NCBI RefSeq assembly: GCF_000934605.2
Contig: NZ_CP010897.2
Coordinates: 3,720,001-3,784,000, forward strand
Source: Pandoraea vervacti
Lineage (GTDB): Bacteria; Pseudomonadota; Gammaproteobacteria; Burkholderiales; Burkholderiaceae
Length of the DNA stretch: 64,000 nt
Reading direction: 5' to 3'
Shown here: positions 8,565 to 16,876 of the stretch, one piece after another
Position numbering within the stretch: position 1 is the stretch's first letter
Layout of the letters: each line of letters opens with the position of its first letter
Position numbers and translations under genes: made by a program
The notes under the pieces: generated by a model
Seen by the model: only the letters and a program-made list of their open reading frames with translations
What the model was told of the DNA's origin: nothing
Database searches by the model: none

Positions 8565-10544
8565 ATGTTCAAACGCATCCTGTCAGCACTGCGCGGCAAC
8601 ACGCGCGATGCCACCACAACCCCCTCCCCCGCCCCCTCCCAAGCGTCGGATGCGCAAACGACCCACGCAGAACTCATTACCGTCTACGACGCCTATGGCC
8701 GCGAGATGAAGATCCCGCGTAGTGAGTGGCGCGAGAAGGTGTTCCTTCCCAACCTCCAACAAAAGTGGAACAACCCGGCGGAGCTATACAGCCAGATTGT
8801 TTCTGGCCTTGACGATGGCTTTGCCACGGACCTGTCGGCAGCCGCCGCTCGTCTCGTGGAGATCGACGCGATCCCGGAGCGCAGCCATGTCATCCAGGGC
8901 ATCGTGCAAATGAAAAACAACCAGCTCGATGCTGCCGAGGCGACACTTCGTGCCGGCATGGCGAAGGCTGGCGAGACCGGCCCCCTGTTGACCAATCTGG
9001 CCAAAGTATTTGCCGAGCGCGGCGACGAGACGCGCGCAGATGAAACGCTTTGGCGCGCGGTGCAGACCGAACCGAATCAGGACAACGGAGTGCTGTGGTG
9101 GGCGGCCATTCAGCGCGAGCGAGGAGGCGAAGATGCCTATCTACAGGCGCTGCGCACCGTGGCAGCCCTGCCCGACAGTTGGCGCGCGCAGTTGTGGTTG
9201 GCGCGCCACCATTTGGAACATAAAGACGTCGAGGCGGCGCGAGCGCTCTACGCGGAAGTCCTGGAAGCGGGCATGTTCGACGGCAGTGCGCTAATGATGA
9301 TATCTGGAGACTTGGGAAACCACGGCCAAATTGCGCTGATGCTCGAACTTGTTGGCCCAGTCTATGATGAGCGCAAGCATGACCCGATGACCGGTCTCAA
9401 TCTGCTACGTGCCTGCCAGCAACTCGGGAAGGTCGATGAGGGCGAAGCGCTGCTTGCGCGAATGTACCCCTTGGGTATCGCGCCTATCAAGCACCATCTG
9501 GACCAGTTCGCGCAAGCATTCCAGGAAATGCGCAATCAGACGGAACAAACCACACCGGTAGACCCCGACGGCCTGAAAATCAGTACGCTGGCGCTGCGTC
9601 AACCGATCTGGCACTACGGTCTGCGCGATGCCGACTGGCTCTTCACGCAGAAGGCGGAAGACGCCGAAGTGGTCGGTTTTTTTGCGCTTTCGAAGACCCT
9701 GGACGGATCTGAACGCGCCGAATCGCAACGTGAAAATGAGCTTGGACGTCTGACGCGCGCCATCCCTCTCTATCTGGCTGAAGCTGCTCACTACTGGAGC
9801 GACTACGCGGCCAACTGCTACATTCAGATCGTGGAGGGCGGCGGTCCGGTCGTGTCGGGGGGCGAAACCGATGGCAACGCGCTCTTCGATACGGCACCAC
9901 CGCGAATGAAGTACTTTGTAACCGGCGAGATCGGGCGCTCAGGGGAAGGCGATCAGGCTCAATGGCAGATATCTTTGCACCTCTGGGGCTGCGAAACCCG
10001 AACAAAACAGGCGAGCGAAACCGGAAAAACAGCGCAGGCTGAGATCGGGGCATTGGTCGCCACGCTCGAGCAGCGCTTGCTTGAGCGCATCGGCCGGAAG
10101 CGAGAACAGCCGCTGGACGCGTTCTACCAGCGGCCCACGGCCGAGGTCATGTCCGCGTATCTGGCGGAACTGGGTCAGAGCTTCATGTTGACGCTGCTAG
10201 CCAACAACCTCCTGCCCAAATCTGCGATATGGAGCGAGCGCGCCATGCTCGACTGGCCCCTCACTATGGCCCTTCGCTGGCCTGCTGCGGAGGTCCCCAA
10301 GCTAATGTACATTTCCGGGCTGGGTAAGGCACTGGACTACCAGTCGGAGATACTGGCGGAATACAAGGAGCGCAGCCTGCAATTGCTACGCGATGCACGG
10401 CAAGCCAACAGTCCAGTCGCCCAATTGGCGCCGCTGGTGTGGAAAACGTTCGACATGCAAGACGAAATCCACGCCCATATCGGACATTCGCCCGCCGATA
10501 CAAATCCTGCATACAAGGCATGGCTGAAGCGGGTTGGAGAGTAA
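8565..10544 (+). CDS. Large tetratricopeptide-repeat protein, function unknown
   Basis: 659 residues, cytoplasmic. The start has a basic segment and a Ser/Pro/Thr-rich linker (residues 15-35). Residues about 90-330 contain helical TPR-like repeats (NNQLDAAEATLRAGMAKAG, then LLTNLAKVFAERGDETRADE, then HLEHKDVEAARALYAEVLEA). The C-terminal 330 residues form a separate domain with aromatic-rich motifs (WHYGLRDADWLF, YWSDYAANCYIQ) that I do not recognise. TPR units normally bind partner proteins. No operon partner is visible: the next gene is on the other strand. The product is similar in character to lone large TPR proteins of Burkholderiales. Confidence 0.75.
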   Translation: MFKRILSALRGNTRDATTTPSPAPSQASDAQTTHAELITVYDAYGREMKIPRSEWREKVFLPNLQQKWNNPAELYSQIVSGLDDGFATDLSAAAARLVEIDAIPERSHVIQGIVQMKNNQLDAAEATLRAGMAKAGETGPLLTNLAKVFAERGDETRADETLWRAVQTEPNQDNGVLWWAAIQRERGGEDAYLQALRTVAALPDSWRAQLWLARHHLEHKDVEAARALYAEVLEAGMFDGSALMMISGDLGNHGQIALMLELVGPVYDERKHDPMTGLNLLRACQQLGKVDEGEALLARMYPLGIAPIKHHLDQFAQAFQEMRNQTEQTTPVDPDGLKISTLALRQPIWHYGLRDADWLFTQKAEDAEVVGFFALSKTLDGSERAESQRENELGRLTRAIPLYLAEAAHYWSDYAANCYIQIVEGGGPVVSGGETDGNALFDTAPPRMKYFVTGEIGRSGEGDQAQWQISLHLWGCETRTKQASETGKTAQAEIGALVATLEQRLLERIGRKREQPLDAFYQRPTAEVMSAYLAELGQSFMLTLLANNLLPKSAIWSERAMLDWPLTMALRWPAAEVPKLMYISGLGKALDYQSEILAEYKERSLQLLRDARQANSPVAQLAPLVWKTFDMQDEIHAHIGHSPADTNPAYKAWLKRVGE

Positions 10545-10625
10545 CTGCACGTCCGGTATCAATTCTGATCGTGCCCGAGTACCCCGCTGACCATCCGAAT
10601 CTGCCGCTCGATTTTCCGCAATCGC

Positions 10626-11801
10626 TCACGTGCCCCGATACCCAGACCACGCGGCGAGGAGCAACGATGCCCCCACCACGGCGACACCGCAGATCCAGTA
10701 AAGGGTCGCTTCGGTGCCGAGGGTGAGCCATTGTGGCATCAGGAAAATCACGATCCCGAACAGTCCCGTCAGGACAGTCGTGATCGCCTGCACTCGTCCG
10801 ATCAGGTGCGGATCGACGACCTCCAACATACGTCCATTTGCTGCAGAACGGGCAAGACTCCAGGCGGCCCCGGAGATGCTGTACAGGACAAGCGCCGCGA
10901 GACTCCTGCGGGAAAATGAAAATACGACGAGCGAGAGACCGGCAAAGGCGAGCAACACCAGCGGACGCCGCTCGATCCGCTTCGCAATGGCTCGAAAGCT
11001 GGCGGTAGCAACGGCAACCGTGCCAACAATGGCTGACACCATTTCGAGCGTGCCAAACAGTGCGCTATCGCCCCGGAGCGTATCCACCACGAAGCCGGGA
11101 AGAAGAAGATTGGTCGTCTTGATGACTGCAAACGATACGCCTACCGTGATCGAGGCGATCAGGCTGGCAGGGTTTGCCGCCAGATAGCGTGCAGCCTCCC
11201 CAATGCCCGCCGCCACACCGGACTTCGCCGAGACTGTCCGATCCGTACCGCCCCGGACGCGCCATTCGAGTCCTGCGCAGGCGAGCGCGATTGCTGCGAG
11301 TGCAAACGCCGACGCGGAGCTTCCAAGCCAGTCAATCGACACGCCGGCAATGCCGGTACCGACGGCGATGCCGATCTGGCGAGCGACCGATAGCCGCATG
11401 AAGAACGACACCCGCTCGTTGACCGGGATGATGGATTGCAATCGTCCGGAAAACGCACCGTTATGCAGTGTGAATCCCACTGCACCCACGGCGCTGCCAA
11501 ACATGAGGACGGTCGCACCGACATCGGGCGGGAGATGCTGGCTCGATCCGACCAGCAAGAAACCCAATGCCCTGACCGTCTGCCCCCTGATACCGGTAAG
11601 TCGCCGGTCCGTTCGGTCGACAATGTGGCCAGCCAAAGGGGCAAACAAAAGGCCGGCCAGGCTCGACGATAACAGCACTAACCCGACAAGTTTCGACCCG
11701 CCAAGCTGGAACGCTATCCACGACGGCAGAACAATGCCTGTCCCCACCAGAAAGAAGGAGAGCAAGGAAATTGCGGCCAGCGTCCAACGATCTCGGGACA
11801 T
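10626..11801 (-). CDS. Major facilitator superfamily transporter
   Basis: 391 residues with about 12 hydrophobic segments and a central basic loop (around residue 185-195), typical of MFS proteins. The loop after helix 2 carries GHIVDRTDRR, matching the conserved GxxxDRxxRR signature. Such proteins use the proton gradient to export small molecules. The architecture resembles enterobactin-exporter-type or drug-efflux MFS members, but no biosynthetic gene is adjacent. It converges with the TPR gene with 80 bases between them. Upstream (11802-12049) I see no further gene. Confidence 0.85.
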   Translation of the reverse strand: MSRDRWTLAAISLLSFFLVGTGIVLPSWIAFQLGGSKLVGLVLLSSSLAGLLFAPLAGHIVDRTDRRLTGIRGQTVRALGFLLVGSSQHLPPDVGATVLMFGSAVGAVGFTLHNGAFSGRLQSIIPVNERVSFFMRLSVARQIGIAVGTGIAGVSIDWLGSSASAFALAAIALACAGLEWRVRGGTDRTVSAKSGVAAGIGEAARYLAANPASLIASITVGVSFAVIKTTNLLLPGFVVDTLRGDSALFGTLEMVSAIVGTVAVATASFRAIAKRIERRPLVLLAFAGLSLVVFSFSRRSLAALVLYSISGAAWSLARSAANGRMLEVVDPHLIGRVQAITTVLTGLFGIVIFLMPQWLTLGTEATLYWICGVAVVGASLLLAAWSGYRGT

Positions 11802-12049
11802 GTGGGAACGGGAAGAGAAATGTCTCGTGGCAGGCGCCCTGAGTCCGGCAAACGGACTCCGTCAGTATTCCATAGAAGTCCGTGGCCGATCAGCAAGAGG
11901 CCACTTGTAGGCTTCTCAATCCTGGTACCAGCGCCAACCACCGGGCGATCTGACAGCCAGCGGCTCGCCCTCAGGAACCCACGCATAGGCGGGGGACGAC
12001 AGAGCCCCGTCTCAGCACCGCTACGTACGACGCCAGCACTGCGCGCACA

Positions 12050-12304
12050 TTACCTATCGACCATCAAATACCGAATGATGAGCGCCGGGTCGGCGACGTC
12101 GAGGATGAGACGGCGGAAAATCCGCTTTCGCATATGTTCCTCGTCGAGCAACCATGGCGCCCCCTTCTCGCTGAGGTATTGAACGATAGCCGCCTGCTGA
12201 TCGGCATGCGCGGGAAGATTCAGCCGGATTGCGAGCAGCCCGGCGATCACGTCGTCGATCTCGATATCGAGAGGCTTCGCGTCGATGATGAGTTTCAGCT
12301 GCAT
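12050..12304 (-). CDS. Conserved-looking small hypothetical protein downstream of groEL
   Basis: 84 residues from the ATG at 12304; the longer frame reaching into groEL is low-complexity Arg/Ser and is not credible. The protein is rich in Ile/Leu and charged residues (MQLKLIIDAKPLDIEIDDV, ending in LIIRYLMVDR) and lacks a signal peptide. It lies 154 bases beyond the groEL stop on the same strand, so it may be the last gene of the heat-shock unit. I do not recognise a family and propose no function. Confidence 0.6.
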   Translation of the reverse strand: MQLKLIIDAKPLDIEIDDVIAGLLAIRLNLPAHADQQAAIVQYLSEKGAPWLLDEEHMRKRIFRRLILDVADPALIIRYLMVDR

Positions 12305-12458
12305 GGCCCTTACCGAAACAAAAACGGCGCGACGCGCGGAAAACCGCGGGCCGCGCCGAAGGGAACGGGAAGAACGAAACGGGAAGAACGAAACGAACGT
12401 CAGCCCCGCCAGCCCGGCCGCCACACTGACGGTGAATGGCAGAGCAGACGATTCAGCC

Positions 12459-14081
12459 TCAGTAGTCGAGCTCCGGCGCGGGTACCTGCGCGGGCTTCTC
12501 GTCCTTCGGCGCTTCGGCGATCGTCGCATCCGTGGTGAGGATCAGCCCGGCGATGGACGCCGCGTTCTGCAACGCCGTGCGCGTAACCTTGGTCGGATCG
12601 ACCACGCCGATTTCGACCAGATCGCCATAGTCGCCGGTGGCCGCGTTGTAGCCGAAGTTGCCCTTGCCGTCGCGCACCTTCGCGATCACGACCGACGGCT
12701 CGTCGCCTGCGTTCGATGCGATCACGCGCAACGGGGCTTCGAGCGCACGCAACACGATCTGGATACCCGCGTCCTGATCGGCGTTCGCGCCTTTCAGATT
12801 CGACACGGCCGAGCGCGCACGCAACAGCGCAACACCACCGCCCGGCACGATCCCCTCCTCGACGGCCGCGCGCGTGGCGTGCAACGCGTCGTCCACGCGA
12901 TCCCGCTTCTCCTTCATCTCGACTTCGGTCGCTGCGCCGACCTTGATCACCGCAACACCGCCCGCAAGTTTCGCCACGCGTTCCTGCAGCTTTTCACGGT
13001 CGTAGTCGGAAGTCGCCTCGTCGATCTGAACGCGGATCTGTTTCACGCGCGCCTCGATGCGCTTCGCGTCGCCCGCGCCATCGATGATGATGGTGTCTTC
13101 CTTGCGCACCTCCACGCGCTTCGCGCTGCCAAGGTCGTCGAGCGTGGCCTTTTCGAGCTGTTTGCCGGTCTCCTCGGAAATCACGGTCGCGCCAGTCAGA
13201 ATCGCGATGTCTTCGAGCATCGCCTTGCGACGGTCGCCGAAGCCCGGCGCCTTGACCGCGACGACCTTCAGGATGCCGCGCATCGCATTGACCACGAGCG
13301 TGGCGAGCGCTTCGCCTTCGATGTCCTCAGCGACGATCAACAGCGGCTTGCCGGCCTTCGCGGCCGCTTCGAGAATCGGCAGCAGGTCGCGGATCGCGGA
13401 GATCTTTTTGTCGTGCAGCAGGATCAATGCGTCGTCGAGGTACGCCGCCTGCTTTTCCGGATCGTTGATGAAGTAGGGGCTCAGATAGCCGCGATCGAAC
13501 TGCATGCCCTCGACAACGTCGAGTTCGTTCTCGAGCGACTTGCCGTCTTCGACCGTGATCACGCCTTCCTTGCCGACCTTCTCCATGGCGTCGGCAATGA
13601 TCTTGCCGATCGCCTCATCCGAGTTCGCAGAGATCGAACCGACCTGCGCGATTTCCTTGTTGGTCGAAATCGGCTTCGACAGCTTGCGCAGTTCTTCGAG
13701 CACGGCGGCCACCGCCTTGTCGATACCACGCTTGAGATCCATCGGGTTCATGCCGGCCGCGACGTGCTTCATGCCTTCCTGCACGATCGCCTGGGCGAGG
13801 ACGGTAGCCGTCGTGGTGCCATCGCCAGCCACGTCGGCCGTTTTCGACGCCACCTGCTTGACCACCTGCGCACCCATGTTTTCGAAGCGGTCTTTCAGCT
13901 CGATTTCTTTCGCAACGGACACACCGTCCTTCGTGATGGTCGGCGCGCCAAAGCTGCGCTCGATCAGCACATTGCGACCTTTCGGGCCGAGGGTCACCTT
14001 TACTGCGTCGGCCAGCACGTTCACGCCCTTGACGATTCGGCTGCGGGCGCTGTCATGGAATTTGACGTCTTTTGCACTCAT
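12459..14081 (-). CDS. groEL: Chaperonin GroEL, second-copy type lacking the GGM tail
   Basis: 540 residues from the ATG at 14081 with GGAG 8 bases upstream. All chaperonin hallmarks are present: VTLGPKGRNVLIE, DGTTTATVLAQAI (ATP site), AVKAPGFGDRRKAML and EEGIVPGGGVALLRA. It folds proteins as a double ring with GroES and ATP. The C-terminus ends in APELDY instead of the Gly-Gly-Met repeats usual in housekeeping GroEL. It sits with Hsp20 genes rather than in a lone groESL operon, so it looks like an accessory, stress-induced paralogue. A main groEL should exist elsewhere in the genome. It follows groES by 88 bases. Confidence 0.95.
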   Translation of the reverse strand: MSAKDVKFHDSARSRIVKGVNVLADAVKVTLGPKGRNVLIERSFGAPTITKDGVSVAKEIELKDRFENMGAQVVKQVASKTADVAGDGTTTATVLAQAIVQEGMKHVAAGMNPMDLKRGIDKAVAAVLEELRKLSKPISTNKEIAQVGSISANSDEAIGKIIADAMEKVGKEGVITVEDGKSLENELDVVEGMQFDRGYLSPYFINDPEKQAAYLDDALILLHDKKISAIRDLLPILEAAAKAGKPLLIVAEDIEGEALATLVVNAMRGILKVVAVKAPGFGDRRKAMLEDIAILTGATVISEETGKQLEKATLDDLGSAKRVEVRKEDTIIIDGAGDAKRIEARVKQIRVQIDEATSDYDREKLQERVAKLAGGVAVIKVGAATEVEMKEKRDRVDDALHATRAAVEEGIVPGGGVALLRARSAVSNLKGANADQDAGIQIVLRALEAPLRVIASNAGDEPSVVIAKVRDGKGNFGYNAATGDYGDLVEIGVVDPTKVTRTALQNAASIAGLILTTDATIAEAPKDEKPAQVPAPELDY

Positions 14082-14169
14082 GTCGTAGCTCCGGGAAAAG
14101 TCGTTGACCCAACACGTCGCGAAGCACCGATGCATGGAATAACGAGGATGTTCGCGACCGTTCGCGATG

Positions 14170-14487
14170 TCAGGCGGCCTTGCGCTCGGCGCCCTGATTG
14201 GCTTCGAGCACGCCCATCACGTCTTCTTCGCGCATGACGAGCAGTTCCTCGCCATCGACCTTGACGGCCTGGCCGGCATACTTGCCGAAAATCACCTGGT
14301 CACCGACTTTGAGCTGAAGCGCGCGCTGGGTGCCGTCCTGCAGCAACCTGCCATTGCCGACGGCGATGACTTCGCCCTGTTCGGGCTTTTCCGCGGCGGA
14401 ATCGGGAATCACAATACCGGAGGCCGTCGTGCGCTGCTGTTCGATTCGCTTGACGATAACCCGGTCGTAGAGGGGACGAATCTGCAT
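14170..14487 (-). CDS. groES: Co-chaperonin GroES
   Basis: 105 residues. Two ATGs are possible: the one at 14493 directly abuts the AGGAG, leaving no spacing, while the one at 14487 has 6 bases of spacing, so 14487 is chosen. Sequence MQIRPLYDRVIVKR, GIVIPDSAAEKPEQGEV, VIFGKYAGQAV and the C-terminal VMREEDVMGVLE are standard GroES features; the protein is slightly longer than usual because of a basic tail (AERKAA). It forms the heptameric lid of the adjacent GroEL and is transcribed with it. Confidence 0.95.
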   Translation of the reverse strand: MQIRPLYDRVIVKRIEQQRTTASGIVIPDSAAEKPEQGEVIAVGNGRLLQDGTQRALQLKVGDQVIFGKYAGQAVKVDGEELLVMREEDVMGVLEANQGAERKAA

Positions 14488-14597
14488 TTCCATCTCCTAA
14501 GCGATAGATCACCAAAAGGGAATCCAGCCTCGCGCCGCAGCGGCAACACAGTGCGCTGCCACGGCGCGCAGGCCGTGCCAATGTCTGGCGAGAAGCA

Positions 14598-14626
14598 AAA
14601 TAGAGGCGCGTCACGCACGCTTCAAG
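14598..14626 (-). promoter_or_regulatory. Sigma-32-type heat-shock promoter for groESL
   Basis: On the minus strand CTTGAAG (14626-14620) is followed after 13 bases by CCTCTATTT (14606-14598). This resembles the sigma-32 consensus CTTGAAA-N(11-16)-CCCCATNT and lies about 110 bases before groES. Confidence 0.6.
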
Positions 14627-14660
14627 AGGCCGCAAAACGATGAATTTGTAACAAAATGTT

Positions 14661-15305
14661 TCAGCGCAGCAGGATGCGCCGAACAGCCCCCAACCGGTAG
14701 ACGGTGCGACCCGACACGCCCGGACGCCGCGGTTTCGGCAGCACCGGGCAAGGCGACCGGCGGCCGCCATCGGCGTCGAGCGTGTCGTCCGGTTCGTCGA
14801 GCGTGCGCCAGATGCCGCCCTTGACCGGGCGAAACAACCACCGCAAGTAGCCCTTGCGCGCGGCAAGTTGCATGAGGGCTTCGCGCTCGGGCGCGGCGTC
14901 GATCAGGTGCTGATCCGCAGGGCCATCGTCGCCATAGTCCCCGTAGTCCCCGAATGCCTGACGACAGGCGAGCGCTTCGGCGGCGGACGCACCGATCACG
15001 GTACAAGCACGCCGCTCGATGCGCTCGACCTCCCACGCGCCGAGTCGCCATGCGGCGTCGAGGAGTGCCGCATCGACGGTCTCGAAGCGATGCCAGGGTT
15101 CCGCCAACTGGAGTGCGGAGCCCGGCACCGGTCGTGCGGGAATCTCGACGCCGGGCAGCGTAAGCGGCGTCGCTCGTCGGAATCCGTGCCAGTGGAGGAT
15201 GGCGACAAGCGGGGTATTGACCCGCGCCACGGCGGTGACGGTGACCGCATAAAGCGGCAGTCTCACGGTATTAATCTGCTCGTGCAGGGTATCGAAAAAA
15301 TTCAT
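14661..15305 (-). CDS. Hypothetical protein at head of groESL strand
   Basis: 214 residues from the ATG at 15305, with AAGGAGG 5 bases upstream. Begins MNFFDTLHEQINTVRLPLYA and ends in a basic Pro/Arg-rich region. No signal peptide; one mildly hydrophobic stretch near the start (TVRLPLYAVTVTAVARV). An acidic Asp/Gly/Tyr run (GDYGDYGDDG) lies in the middle. It is divergent from the first Hsp20 gene and upstream of groES on the same strand, so it probably belongs to the heat-shock island. I do not recognise a family. Confidence 0.6.
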   Translation of the reverse strand: MNFFDTLHEQINTVRLPLYAVTVTAVARVNTPLVAILHWHGFRRATPLTLPGVEIPARPVPGSALQLAEPWHRFETVDAALLDAAWRLGAWEVERIERRACTVIGASAAEALACRQAFGDYGDYGDDGPADQHLIDAAPEREALMQLAARKGYLRWLFRPVKGGIWRTLDEPDDTLDADGGRRSPCPVLPKPRRPGVSGRTVYRLGAVRRILLR

Positions 15306-15338
15306 GAAGCCTCCTTGCAACAACCTACATTGCTACCT

Positions 15339-15367
15339 CTTGAAATTTTCGCGCGCTGACCTATTTT
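15339..15367 (+). promoter_or_regulatory. Sigma-32-type heat-shock promoter for hsp20 operon
   Basis: CTTGAAA (15339-15345) is an exact match to the sigma-32 -35 consensus. After 14 bases comes CCTATTTT (15360-15367), close to CCCCATNT. It lies about 130 bases before the first Hsp20 ATG. Confidence 0.72.
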
Positions 15368-15474
15368 AGTTCTCGCTCAGGCAGTCGCGGTTCACGCGCT
15401 GCGTGTTTCGATTTGTCAGTCTGCGGTCTGTTGCGGACAGGTGAACTGGAGCGCGTAGTCCGGTTCGCCCTCCG

Positions 15475-15493
15475 TACAGGCCCCTGTAAGGAG
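15475..15493 (+). promoter_or_regulatory. Small hairpin abutting the hsp20 ribosome-binding site
   Basis: TACAGG (15475-15480) and CCTGTA (15483-15488) can pair, leaving AAGGAG (15488-15493) at the foot of the stem. Heat-shock mRNAs of this class often carry RNA thermometers in this position. The short stem alone would be weak. Confidence 0.35.
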
Positions 15494-15499
15494 CCAGCC

Positions 15500-15940
15500 A
15501 TGAGTGATCTCTTTTTCGGCACCGATCTGCTGGGCGAACTCAACCGCCTGCAACGGCAGATGGACAGTCTTTTCACGGGTTTTCCCGCCAGCCTGCGCGC
15601 GACGCGCACCGGCCTGTTCCCACCCGTCAACATCGGCAGCACCGACGACTCGATCGAGATCGTCGCGTTTGCGCCGGGCCTCGATCCCGAGCGCCTCGAC
15701 GTATCGATCGACAAGGGGCTGCTCACCATCAGCGGCGAACGCAAAACGCCGGCACGCGAGACGTCCGACGACGTGAAAGTATATGCCGCAGAACGTTTCA
15801 CGGGAGCGTTCCGGCGCGTGATCGAGTTGCCGCCACACGCGGATCCGGACAACGTGAAAGCCCGATACGTGAACGGGTGCCTGAAGATCAGCATCGGGCG
15901 CTCGGAGGCGTCGAAGCCTCGCGCGATTGCGGTGCAGTAA
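15500..15940 (+). CDS. Hsp20/alpha-crystallin small heat-shock protein (first of pair)
   Basis: 146 residues; the ATG at 15500 has AAGGAG 6 bases upstream. The alpha-crystallin domain runs from about residue 40 to 135, including VNIGSTDDSIEIVAFAPGLD, the KGLLTISGERK strand, and the GAFRRVIELP and VKARYVNGCLKI segments. The I-x-I type tail is replaced by a short RAIAVQ end. Small heat-shock proteins hold unfolding proteins until chaperonins refold them, which fits the divergent groESL. It is followed after 62 bases by a second Hsp20 gene; a good sigma-32 promoter lies upstream. Confidence 0.92.
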   Translation: MSDLFFGTDLLGELNRLQRQMDSLFTGFPASLRATRTGLFPPVNIGSTDDSIEIVAFAPGLDPERLDVSIDKGLLTISGERKTPARETSDDVKVYAAERFTGAFRRVIELPPHADPDNVKARYVNGCLKISIGRSEASKPRAIAVQ

Positions 15941-16002
15941 ACCCATCGCAGGTATCGAGGCTAACGGGCATGACGCCCGCCCAATGAATCACGGAGGACA
16001 TC

Positions 16003-16422
16003 ATGAACAGCAACACCGAACTGAGCGTGCCGACAAAAGACACCGGCACAGCGACCGCCAAGCACGATAGCGGGCAGGCCAGCGAATCGCGCACTCGTCT
16101 CGCGCCCGCGGTCGACATCTTCGAGGACGGCCACGGCATCACCCTGTATGCGGACTTGCCGGGCGTGGCGCGCGAGACGCTGGACGTGCGGGTACAGGAC
16201 GGGAATCTGAGCATCGAGGCGCAGGCGGTCGTGCCCGCGCCATCGGGTCTGCGACTCCACCACGGGGAAATTCGCAACCCCCACTTCGCGCGCGCGTTCA
16301 CGCTGAGCTCGGATTTCGACGTGTCGCGCATCGACGCCCAATTGCGTGACGGCGTACTGAAGTTGACGATTCCGCGTCGCGACGAGGCAAGGCCTCGACG
16401 GATCGAAATTACCGCAGGCTAA
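16003..16422 (+). CDS. Hsp20/alpha-crystallin small heat-shock protein (second of pair)
   Basis: 139 residues; GGAGG 6 bases before the ATG. Sequence PAVDIFEDGHGITLYADLPG, then ETLDVRVQDGNLSIEAQA and the end-of-domain DGVLKLTIPRR define the alpha-crystallin domain. It differs clearly from the upstream copy (longer Thr/Ser-rich N-terminus, RIEITAG tail), so the pair is not a recent duplication. Such pairs can form mixed oligomers. It is probably transcribed with the first copy. Confidence 0.92.
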   Translation: MNSNTELSVPTKDTGTATAKHDSGQASESRTRLAPAVDIFEDGHGITLYADLPGVARETLDVRVQDGNLSIEAQAVVPAPSGLRLHHGEIRNPHFARAFTLSSDFDVSRIDAQLRDGVLKLTIPRRDEARPRRIEITAG

Positions 16423-16580
16423 GGGGCCTCGGGAGAGAGCGAACGGGCGCTGAGCCGCCGACCGCGTCTGGCCGCCCGCTCGCTTGGAATCGCAATTTGC
16501 CTGACGGTGTGGTCGGAGGCCACACGCTTGATTTTTTGTACCGAGCCCCCGGTGATGGCTTGTTTTTACTGGGTTAGACG

Positions 16581-16778
16581 ATGCTAAGTCCACACGAATT
16601 TGCCACCTTGATGCTGGTTCGGCATGCGCCCGAACAGATCGACATGAACCGCGCAGAGCTTGACGCGTTGCTCGAACGACAACTGGTGATGCTCGAGCAA
16701 TCTGCCGAGGGTCGGCGCCACCCGCAGTTGACCGACAGGGGACGATCTTTGCTGAAGGCGCTAAGTGCCGGAAGTTGA
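16581..16778 (+). CDS. Small hypothetical protein downstream of hsp20 pair
   Basis: 65 residues, amphipathic and charged (MLSPHEFATLMLVRHAPEQI, then LDALLERQLVMLEQ). I recall similar short helical proteins in related Burkholderiaceae, carrying unhelpful automatic names. It has no strong Shine-Dalgarno sequence. It follows the Hsp20 gene by 158 bases and is bounded downstream by a strong hairpin. Function unknown. Confidence 0.6.
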   Translation: MLSPHEFATLMLVRHAPEQIDMNRAELDALLERQLVMLEQSAEGRRHPQLTDRGRSLLKALSAGS

Positions 16779-16785
16779 CCGAAGA

Positions 16786-16819
16786 GGCGGTCAGCGTCCA
16801 TCGGTGGACGCCGACCGCC
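16786..16819. terminator. Strong hairpin between the 65-residue gene and a LysR gene
   Basis: GGCGGTCAGCGTCCA (16786-16800), loop TCGG, then TGGACGCCGACCGCC (16805-16819): a 15-base stem with one mismatch and a stable tetraloop. It sits between converging genes. No strong T-run follows on either strand, so termination efficiency is uncertain. Confidence 0.55.
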
Positions 16820-16876
16820 CGCCTCAACGCAGCACAAGCAGCAATGCCGCCCGCCGTTCGCCACCACAAATCGTCA

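Noticed and set aside
11714..11986. Small 90-codon gene upstream of the MFS gene
   Set aside because: It overlaps the MFS start out of frame, lacks a ribosome site and looks like shadow sequence.
12285..14237. A 650-codon open frame opposite groEL
   Set aside because: It mirrors the codon pattern of a well-conserved chaperonin gene; GC-rich third positions commonly keep the opposite strand open. No ribosome site and no recognisable protein.
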